This document shows, piece by piece, positions 35,152-42,670 of a DNA stretch of 64,000 nt; position 1 is the first letter of the stretch; each line of letters starts with the position of its first letter. A program made the translations under genes and the position numbers. This DNA comes from Gemmatimonadaceae bacterium (GTDB lineage Bacteria > Latescibacterota > UBA2968 > UBA8231): positions 124,001 to 188,000 of the forward strand of contig JAPOZM010000099.1 in NCBI GenBank assembly GCA_026706075.1, in the 5' to 3' direction. The notes beneath the pieces were generated by a model. The model worked only from the letters and a program-made list of their open reading frames with translations, did no database searches and had not been told where the DNA came from.

Positions 35152-38100
35152 ATGCTGAACCACTCTTGGCTCCGCCTTTTGGTCGCTGCCGCCCTCGCCG
35201 CCCTGGCGGGGGCCGGCACGGCACACGCCGCCGCCGGGAAGATCGCCGGCACGGTGACCGATGCCGGCACCGGGTCGGCGCTGGCCAATGCCAACGTCCT
35301 GCTGTTGGAGACGGAGGCCGCCGCCTCCACCGATTCCGAGGGCCGCTTCTTCCTTCTCAACGTTTCCCCCGGGATCTACACCCTGAGAGTCACCTACGTG
35401 GGGTACCGCCCTGTCATCATGGAGGAGGTGCGCGTGTCGGCGGACCTCACCACCGATGTCGAGTTCCGCCTCGGCGGCGAAGCGATCGAGGTCGAGGAGG
35501 TGGTGATCAAGGCGGAGCGCCCCATCATCGACAAGAACGCCACCAACGCGGTGCGCATCGTCGAGGCCGAGGACATCGAGATCCTGCCCGGCCGGGGACT
35601 GGGCTCGGTGATCAATCTGCAGCCCGGGGTGGTGATCGATGAAGGCGCGCTGCACATCCGCGGCTCCCGTTCCGACGAGGTCGGTTACTTCGTCGACGGG
35701 GCCAGCGCCCGCAACCCGGTCTCGGGAGGCAGGGCGGTCGCCGTGATCGACGAGGCCCTGCAGGAGATCCAGCTCCAGGCCGGCGGCTTCAACGCCGAGT
35801 ACGGCGGCGCCAACGCCGGCATCATCCTGCAGGAACTGCGCACCGGCGCTCCCGCCTGGGAGGTCGATCTGCTCACCGAGACCGACGGCTTCACATCCAA
35901 ATACAATGAACGCTTCGGCACCTACTCCTACGGCTACTCCAACCAGGTTCTGACCCTGAGCGGTCCGGTGGCCGGCAACAGGGTCCGGGCCTTCCTGGCC
36001 GGTCAGCGCCGGATCCAGGACTCGGTTCCCACCTACTGGGAGGGCTTCGAGTTCAATGACCTGGTCGACTCGGGAGACCGCGGCGGACGGATCCACTGGG
36101 GCGAGGACGAGGACGGCAACGCCGTCCCCGACACGGTGGACCTGCGACTGCAGCCGGGCAATATCGACCATACCCGCTCGGAGCTCCTCAGCTTCAACGG
36201 AACCCTGCTCGTCGACCTGCAGCCCTTCCAGCTGCGCCTCACCAGCCTCTACTCCACCTCGGAAGGGGAGAACAACGGCGCCCCCGTGTACAGCATGCTC
36301 AACACGGCGCGCCTCTCCGAGTACGAGACGGAGTCGAGTCTGCACAATCTCAAGGCCACCCACTTCCTCGGCCCCAGGACGTTCTACGAGGTGAACGTCA
36401 GTCTCTACGATCAGGGCCGCAGGGTCTTCGACCCGGCCTTCGGAGACGCCTACCTGCTCTACAACGACAGCCTCGCCGTGGCCGGGATCAATCCCGATTT
36501 CGTCCCCTATTCAACCCAGGGGATCTCGCTGCGGGATCTTGATCTCAACGGCTTCCCCTTTGCCCGGCCGGGCGACCTGGGCGCCGGCTACGGCAAGGCG
36601 GAGGAGAGCTACTACGGGGTCAGCGGCAGCCTGACGCGCCAGACCGACGCCCACGAGTACAAGGTGGGCTTCGACTTCCAGCGCTGGACCTCGCGGCGCT
36701 ACGGCGTCAGCACGGGCGGCCTCCGCCTCGCCATCGAGAACACCTACCCGGAGCTGGATGCGGTCTACGACCAGTACTACGACGGGACGATCGCCGCCGG
36801 CGAGCTGCTGGACGCGATCATCGCCAAGGCCGAGACCCTGTCGCCCGGGAATGGCAGCCTGGAGGACTTCGCAAGCCTCGTCCGCAACACCAGCCGGGCC
36901 GACTACTTCGGCTTCGACGCCTTCGGACGGCGGGACCAGGGCAGCGGCCTGGAGGCGCCGCGCCACCCCGTGCTGGCCTCGGCCTTCGTCCAGGACAAGG
37001 TCGAGTACGGGGATCTCATCGTGAACGCCGGCCTGCGGTGGGACTACTACGACGTCGACAGCTACCGCTTCAAGGATCCGGCGGCTCCCAGCCGGGACGA
37101 CACGCGTTACACCATCGATCTCGATTCGATGACGAAGACCCGCACCTTCAGCGAGCTCACTCCGAGGCTCGGGTTCTCCTTCCCCGTGTCGGACGTGACC
37201 GTCTTCCACGTCCAGTACGGCCGCTTCACGCAGATGCCGGCCATGCGCTCCATGTTCGCCGGCGGGGCCCGGCTGGCCCTGGAGCTGGGAGGGCAGAACT
37301 TCATCTCCGTGCCCACGGCCCTGGACATCGAGCCGGTCCGCACCACCCAGTACGAGATCGGCTTCGAGCGCCAGTTCACCGCCGACGCCTCCTTCGACCT
37401 CACCGGCTTCTACCGCGACGTGAAGGGGCAGCTGCACCTGCAGCGGCAGGACATCTCGGCCGAAGCGCGGAACGCCAGCGCCTACAACTTCCTGCAGAAC
37501 GGCGACTTCGCCACCACCAAGGGCGTCGAGTTCGTCTTCAAGCTGCGCCGCGTCAACCGCCTGCGCACCGAGCTCAACTACACCCTGTCCGACGCGCGCG
37601 GCACCGGGTCGTCGATCAACTCGGCCGTCTCCGGGGTGGAGAACAACACCAACCTGCCGACGATCATCTCGCCCCTGGACTTCAACGAGACTCACCGGGG
37701 CAACATCTTCCTCGACTACCGCTTCGCGGAAAACGACGGCGGCGCCATCCTGGAACGCCTGGGCGCCAACCTGCTGATGAAGTTCAGCAGCGGCCACAAC
37801 TTCACCCTCTTCACCGGGTCCATCGGCCAGCGCGGCCCCGAGGAGGGCGGGATCCTGGCAGGCGACGATCCGCGCTCGCGCAAGCCCGCCGAGAGCATCA
37901 ACGTCTCCTCGACCCCCTGGACCTTCGAGGTCGACCTCAAGGTCGACAAGGGGATCGGTCTCCTCGGCGTCGATGCCAATCTCTACCTGTACGTGTACAA
38001 CCTTTTCAACCGCCGGAACGTGATCAACGTGTACGGCCGTACCGGCAACGCCGAGGACGACGGCTTCCTGACCAACCCGGATCTGAGCAGCCAGATCGTC

Positions 38101-38241
38101 GAGGCCAGCGGCGGCCAGACCTACCGGCAGCTGTACGAGGCGATCAATCTGGTCAACCGGCAGCACTACTGGACGACCCAGGGCGGCGACATTCTCGGCG
38201 ATCCGCGCCAGATCCGCTTCGGCGTCGAGCTGGGACTCTAG
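35152..38241 (+). CDS. TonB-dependent receptor with N-terminal carboxypeptidase-regulatory domain
   Basis: 1029 residues. Signal peptide to about residue 26 (LLVAAALAALAGAGTAHA), then a CarboxypepD_reg/CNA-B-like domain (about 28-110: GKIAGTVTDAGTGSALANANV, EGRFFLLNVSPGIYTLRVTYVGY). The plug (about 115-240) contains GRGLGSVINLQPGVV and LHIRGSRSDEVGYFVDG. A long outer-membrane barrel follows. It should import a large or scarce solute across the outer membrane with TonB energy; the ligand is unknown. AGGAGG 6 bp before ATG fixes the start. It heads the unit with the sorting-domain and PorV-like genes. Confidence 0.92.
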   Translation: MLNHSWLRLLVAAALAALAGAGTAHAAAGKIAGTVTDAGTGSALANANVLLLETEAAASTDSEGRFFLLNVSPGIYTLRVTYVGYRPVIMEEVRVSADLTTDVEFRLGGEAIEVEEVVIKAERPIIDKNATNAVRIVEAEDIEILPGRGLGSVINLQPGVVIDEGALHIRGSRSDEVGYFVDGASARNPVSGGRAVAVIDEALQEIQLQAGGFNAEYGGANAGIILQELRTGAPAWEVDLLTETDGFTSKYNERFGTYSYGYSNQVLTLSGPVAGNRVRAFLAGQRRIQDSVPTYWEGFEFNDLVDSGDRGGRIHWGEDEDGNAVPDTVDLRLQPGNIDHTRSELLSFNGTLLVDLQPFQLRLTSLYSTSEGENNGAPVYSMLNTARLSEYETESSLHNLKATHFLGPRTFYEVNVSLYDQGRRVFDPAFGDAYLLYNDSLAVAGINPDFVPYSTQGISLRDLDLNGFPFARPGDLGAGYGKAEESYYGVSGSLTRQTDAHEYKVGFDFQRWTSRRYGVSTGGLRLAIENTYPELDAVYDQYYDGTIAAGELLDAIIAKAETLSPGNGSLEDFASLVRNTSRADYFGFDAFGRRDQGSGLEAPRHPVLASAFVQDKVEYGDLIVNAGLRWDYYDVDSYRFKDPAAPSRDDTRYTIDLDSMTKTRTFSELTPRLGFSFPVSDVTVFHVQYGRFTQMPAMRSMFAGGARLALELGGQNFISVPTALDIEPVRTTQYEIGFERQFTADASFDLTGFYRDVKGQLHLQRQDISAEARNASAYNFLQNGDFATTKGVEFVFKLRRVNRLRTELNYTLSDARGTGSSINSAVSGVENNTNLPTIISPLDFNETHRGNIFLDYRFAENDGGAILERLGANLLMKFSSGHNFTLFTGSIGQRGPEEGGILAGDDPRSRKPAESINVSSTPWTFEVDLKVDKGIGLLGVDANLYLYVYNLFNRRNVINVYGRTGNAEDDGFLTNPDLSSQIVEASGGQTYRQLYEAINLVNRQHYWTTQGGDILGDPRQIRFGVELGL

Positions 38242-38259
38242 AGGGAAGGGGAGCGATCC

Positions 38260-41200
38260 GTGAAGAAGCTCATCACCTTCGTGGCGGCCGGGGCCCTGCT
38301 GGGAGCCACCGGACCGGTGGAAGGCCGCGGTCTCCAGGCCTACGGGGCGGCCAAGGCCGCCCAGGACGAGACCATACCCGGCCAGCAGAGCCTGATCAAC
38401 GTCAACAACATGTCCATGTGGTTCAAGCGCGACGGCTGGTCGGGCCGCAACCCGCTGAACGACAACTCGGGCGTGACCTTCCCGCGGTCCACGGGGGCGG
38501 TCATCTTCCAGGACGGCCTGATCTGGGGAGGCATCGTCAAGGACGGCGGGGCCCAGGAGCTGCGGGTCGGCGGCCAGACCTACGAGATCGGCACCGTCCC
38601 CGGCCGCATCGTCAGCCCGGGCGTGGCCGAGGACCCGGACGATCCGGGGGTGCGCATCTACCGGGTCCGCCGGGACTACCGGACCGCGGACCTGCGCCTC
38701 GACGCTTCCGAGAGCCGGGGGAGCGGCCTGAGCGAGGTGACCGACGCCCAGGTCGAGGAGCTGCGCGCCGAGTACGAGCGCGACTGGCGCGAATGGCCCT
38801 GGCAGAAGGGGGCGCCGTACTACGACAACGACGGCAACGGCTCGTACGATCCGGACGTGGACGAGCCCGGGGTGGCCGGGGCCGACCAGGTGGCCTGGTT
38901 CGTCATCAACGACCTCGACGAGGGGGCCACCCAGTCCCTCTACGGCTCCCAGCCCATCGGCCTGGAAGTGCAGATGCTGTTCTGGGGCTATGCCCGCACC
39001 GACGCCTTGGGCGACGTGATCTTCAAGAAGTACACCGTCATCTACAAGGGCACGAGCGCCACCCCCGACACGGCCCGAATCGAGGACATGTACTTCGCCC
39101 AGTGGTCGGACCCGGACCTCGGCGACTACGGCGACGACTTCGCCGGCGCCGACGTCGGTCTGAGCCTGGGGTACGTGTACAACTCCACCGACCACGATCA
39201 CACCTACGATTTCTTCGGGCTGGCGCCGCCGGCCGTGGGCTACGACTTCCTCCAGGGGCCCGTGGTGCCGGTCTACCTCAAGGACGAGAACGGCGACACC
39301 GTACTCGACGAGGAGGGCCAACCGGTCCTCGACACGAGTTCCCAGGCGATCTTCAACTTTGGCCTGCGCCCCGGCTTCCGCAACCTGCCCATGACCTCCT
39401 TCGTCTACTTCGCCGCCGGCTCGGCGATCAGCGATCCGGATCTGGGAGACTACATCGGCACCCAGCAGTGGTACAACCTGCTGCGCGGTTTCCAGCCGCA
39501 GCCAGACATCGACAACCCGGTGCCCTACACCAACCCCCTGACGGGCGAGGCCACCCTCTTCACCCTCGACGGCGATCCGACCACGGCCCAGGGCTGGAAC
39601 GACGGCGTCCCCCTGCCCTCGGGAGACCGGCGCATCGTGCTGAATACGGGGCCCTTCCAGATGGCCCTGGGAGACACCCAGGAGGTGGTGGTGGCCCTGC
39701 TGGGCGGCATCTCCACCGACCGCCTGCGCAGCGTTTCCAAGCTCAAGTTCAGCGACCAGTTCGTGCAGGACGCGTACAACAACTTCTTCCAGGTGCCGTC
39801 GCCGCCGGCGGGCCCCGACGTGCGGGTCACCGAGCTGGAGGCCCGGGTCCTGCTCGACTGGGGCTGGAACGACGAGGCGATCCGGCAGACCGAGGCCGAT
39901 GACGGCTCGGGGTTCCTCTTCGAGGGCTACAACCTCTACCAGCTGCCGTCGGCCGAGGCTCCCCTCGACCAGGGGACCCGCCTGGCCACCTTCGACCTGG
40001 AGAACGGGGTGGCGGCGGTTCTCGGCATCGCCCTCGACGACGAGTCGGGGGTCATCCTGGAGGTGCCCCTGCAGGTGGGGTCCGACTTCGGCGTCCGGCG
40101 CAGGGCCTGGGTGACCCACGATGCCCTGCGCGGAGGCCCCCTGGTCAACGGTCAGGAGTACTACTTCGCGATCACCGCGTACAACCGGAACACCGCCGAA
40201 GGGGCCGCGGTGACCACCCTGGAGAGCAGCCCCCGGACGATCATCTGCGTGCCCCGGAAGCCGCCCCTGGGGACCCGCTACGGCAGCGAGGCGGACGACA
40301 GCGTACCCGTCGACCACGTGGGAGGCAGCGAGGGATCGGTGGCGGTCCAGGTGGTGGACCCGACCCGGACCACCGGGGACTCGTACGAGGTCGCCTTCGG
40401 GGAAGAGGAGGGCGCCGTTGTCTGGAGCCTTGTCAACACGTCCCAGGGCCAGACCCTCCTGGAGGACCAGACCGACCAGGCGGGCTCGCCCTTCTACCTC
40501 GCCGAAGACGGGATCGAGGTCAGGGTCTCCGGCCCGCCCCTCTCCATAAACCGTTGGGATTGGCTGCGCGACGGCGAGCCGAACAACGACGACCGCTGGC
40601 TCAGCGGGGTCAACTGGGGAGGCGGCTCATTCTTCGGCGGCGCCGACCTCGGCATGAACTTCTTCGGCAGCTCGATCACCACGGGGGCGGAGTTCGTCGC
40701 CGTCGAGATCCGCTTCAGCAACACGAACACCCAGAAGGCGTACCGCTATCTGAGAGGGGGAGATCCCAACTACGGATTCCAGGACTTCGTCGAGGTGCCC
40801 TTTACCGTGTGGGACATCGACAGTGACCCTCCGAGGCAGTTGAACGCCGCCTTCGTGGAGAACAGCGAATCCCTCGCCGAAAACGGCACCTGGCTCCCCG
40901 TCACGTTCGAAGAGGACCTGGGCGGGAGAGAGTACCTCTTCATCCTCAAGAGCGACTACAGCGACCAATCGCTGGCCCAGTACGCGGAGGGCAACATAGC
41001 GGCCGGCGCGGCAGCTTTCGACGTTCTCTACGCCATGTGGCTCTACGTGCGTCCCGGGCATGAGAATACGGAGTTGGCCGACGGCCAGGCCCTGCGCTTT
41101 ACCCCCTACCGCGTCAACACCCCGGCCGACGTCTTCCGCTTCGAGGTGCCCGGCACCCTGTTCGATCCCGAGCTGCAGAAGGAGGACGTGGCCCTCATCA

Positions 41201-41505
41201 ACGTCTTCCCCAATCCCTACTACGGGGTCAACGAGTCCGAGACCTCTCCCTACAACCACTTCGTAACCTTCAGCCACCTGCCGCAGAGGGCGACGGTGCG
41301 GCTCTATGACCTGGCCGGCAACCTCGTGCGGGTCCTGGAGAAGAGCGGTCCCGACTCGTTCCTGCGCTGGGACCTCAACAACCACAACGGCCTGCCGGTG
41401 GCCAGCGGCATCTACCTCGCCCACCTGGAGTTGCCCGACATCGGCGCGGACCGGACCCTCAAACTGGTGATCGTGCAGGAGCAGCAGTTCCTGGAGAGCT
41501 ACTGA
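38260..41505 (+). CDS. Large secreted protein with C-terminal FlgD-like sorting domain
   Basis: 1081 residues, start GTG 38260 preceded by AGGGAAGGGGAG. Signal peptide MKKLITFVAAGALLGATG. The body is acidic and beta-rich with calcium-binding-like DNDGNGSYDPDVDE near residue 190; no enzymatic motif is recognised. Fibronectin-like segments are suggested around 525-660 (YNLYQLPSAEAP, YYFAITAYNRNT). The end carries VFPNPYYGVN, VRLYDLAGNLVRVL and GLPVASGIYLAHL, the FlgD-Ig/type IX-like sorting pattern. Always-adjacent TonB and PorV-like genes suggest a surface-exposed partner of the receptor. Confidence 0.82.
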   Translation: MKKLITFVAAGALLGATGPVEGRGLQAYGAAKAAQDETIPGQQSLINVNNMSMWFKRDGWSGRNPLNDNSGVTFPRSTGAVIFQDGLIWGGIVKDGGAQELRVGGQTYEIGTVPGRIVSPGVAEDPDDPGVRIYRVRRDYRTADLRLDASESRGSGLSEVTDAQVEELRAEYERDWREWPWQKGAPYYDNDGNGSYDPDVDEPGVAGADQVAWFVINDLDEGATQSLYGSQPIGLEVQMLFWGYARTDALGDVIFKKYTVIYKGTSATPDTARIEDMYFAQWSDPDLGDYGDDFAGADVGLSLGYVYNSTDHDHTYDFFGLAPPAVGYDFLQGPVVPVYLKDENGDTVLDEEGQPVLDTSSQAIFNFGLRPGFRNLPMTSFVYFAAGSAISDPDLGDYIGTQQWYNLLRGFQPQPDIDNPVPYTNPLTGEATLFTLDGDPTTAQGWNDGVPLPSGDRRIVLNTGPFQMALGDTQEVVVALLGGISTDRLRSVSKLKFSDQFVQDAYNNFFQVPSPPAGPDVRVTELEARVLLDWGWNDEAIRQTEADDGSGFLFEGYNLYQLPSAEAPLDQGTRLATFDLENGVAAVLGIALDDESGVILEVPLQVGSDFGVRRRAWVTHDALRGGPLVNGQEYYFAITAYNRNTAEGAAVTTLESSPRTIICVPRKPPLGTRYGSEADDSVPVDHVGGSEGSVAVQVVDPTRTTGDSYEVAFGEEEGAVVWSLVNTSQGQTLLEDQTDQAGSPFYLAEDGIEVRVSGPPLSINRWDWLRDGEPNNDDRWLSGVNWGGGSFFGGADLGMNFFGSSITTGAEFVAVEIRFSNTNTQKAYRYLRGGDPNYGFQDFVEVPFTVWDIDSDPPRQLNAAFVENSESLAENGTWLPVTFEEDLGGREYLFILKSDYSDQSLAQYAEGNIAAGAAAFDVLYAMWLYVRPGHENTELADGQALRFTPYRVNTPADVFRFEVPGTLFDPELQKEDVALINVFPNPYYGVNESETSPYNHFVTFSHLPQRATVRLYDLAGNLVRVLEKSGPDSFLRWDLNNHNGLPVASGIYLAHLELPDIGADRTLKLVIVQEQQFLESY

Positions 41506-41516
41506 GGAGACCTGTC

Positions 41517-42545
41517 ATGACTCGAATTCAAAAGACCGTCCCCCTCCTGCTGGCGGGCCTTCTCTTCCTGGGCGCCACCCAGGCCGACGCGGCGGGGCGC
41601 GACCGCATCGGCACCTCCGCGGCGCCCGAGCTGCTGATTCCGGTGGGGGCCCGCGGCATGGCCCTCGGGGGCGCCTCCATCGCCACCACCTCGGGGGTCG
41701 ACGCCCTGCACTGGAATCCCGCGGGACTCTTCCGGTCCGCCAACCGGGTCGACCTGATGGTGTCGACGATGGATTACATCGCCGGGGTCCAGGTCAACTA
41801 CCTGGCCGTGGGCAGCCACTTTTCCGGCCTCGGAAACCTCGCTGTCAGTCTCAAGTCGCTGGACATCGGGGACATCCCGATCACCACCGAGGGCCAGCCC
41901 GACGGGACGGGGGGCAGCTTCAGGCCGACCTTCTTCACCGTGGGGGTTCACTACGGCCGCGGCCTGACGGACCGCATCGGCCTGGGCACCACCCTTCACT
42001 ACATCACCAACCGGGTCGACCGCGCCCAGGCGACGGGTCTCTCCTTCAGCGCCGGACTCCAGTACCTCGACCTGGCCGACATCCCGGGGCTGGACCTGGG
42101 GGTGACGGTCAAGCACATCGGCCAGCGCATGAGGTTCGAGGGCCCGGGCCTGCTGAACCGGGGCGACCTGGGCACCCTGCGGCGAGGTCCTTCCTTCTAC
42201 AACGTCGAGGCGAGCTCGGCCGATCTGCCCTCGACCTTCGAGCTGGGTCTGGCCTGGAACCGACCGCTGCCGGGGATGGGGGAGCTGAACCTCAGCTCAG
42301 TCTTCCAGCACCACAACTACAGCTACGACCAGTACAAGGTGGGAGTCGAGTACGAGTACAGTGAGTTCCTGGCCCTGCGCGGCGGTTTCGACTACGCCGC
42401 CGACGCCGAGGACGACACCTACCTCTTCGGCAACAGCTTCGGCCTGGGGCTGGCTTTCGGCCCCGGCGTCCGCCTCGACTACGCCTACGGCGGCGTCGAC
42501 CGCTTCGACGCGCTCCACACCTTTACCTTCCAGCTCGGCTTCTGA
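41517..42545 (+). CDS. PorV/PorQ-family outer-membrane protein
   Basis: 342 residues with a signal peptide (LLLAGLLFLGATQADAA). LLIPVGARGMALGGASIATTSGVDALHWNPAGL is the clear PorV/PorQ N-terminal motif (FadL-like beta barrel). The C-terminus alternates as outer-membrane strands and ends in Phe (FTFQLGF). In Bacteroidota PorV shuttles T9SS cargo carrying C-terminal signals to the attachment complex; here it lies 11 bp after a sorting-domain protein. GAGGAG precedes the ATG. Confidence 0.9.
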   Translation: MTRIQKTVPLLLAGLLFLGATQADAAGRDRIGTSAAPELLIPVGARGMALGGASIATTSGVDALHWNPAGLFRSANRVDLMVSTMDYIAGVQVNYLAVGSHFSGLGNLAVSLKSLDIGDIPITTEGQPDGTGGSFRPTFFTVGVHYGRGLTDRIGLGTTLHYITNRVDRAQATGLSFSAGLQYLDLADIPGLDLGVTVKHIGQRMRFEGPGLLNRGDLGTLRRGPSFYNVEASSADLPSTFELGLAWNRPLPGMGELNLSSVFQHHNYSYDQYKVGVEYEYSEFLALRGGFDYAADAEDDTYLFGNSFGLGLAFGPGVRLDYAYGGVDRFDALHTFTFQLGF

Positions 42546-42565
42546 GTCCAGCTCCGTTTTCCAAA

Positions 42566-42597
42566 CGGCCGCCGGTCCCATGGGGGACTGGCGGCCG
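42566..42597. repeat. Strong hairpin spanning a putative start codon
   Basis: CGGCCGCCGGTCCC and GGGGACTGGCGGCCG pair over 14 positions (one G-T) leaving only the four bases ATGG as loop. It lies 20 bp after the PorV-like stop and covers the only ATG near the signal peptide of the second TonB receptor. No T tract follows, so a terminator is unlikely; it may block or regulate translation. Confidence 0.6.
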
Positions 42598-42670
42598 CGC
42601 CTCCGCTGTCCTGCTGGGGATCCTCCTGGCCTGGGGGTACGCCGAGGCCCAGTCCCAGGCGACCACCGGG

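Noticed and set aside
36511-40317. A 1268-codon open frame on the minus strand
   Set aside because: Antisense to the TonB receptor and sorting-domain protein, with a Val/Gly/Ala/Asp-biased composition and no domain; a mirror of high-GC codons.
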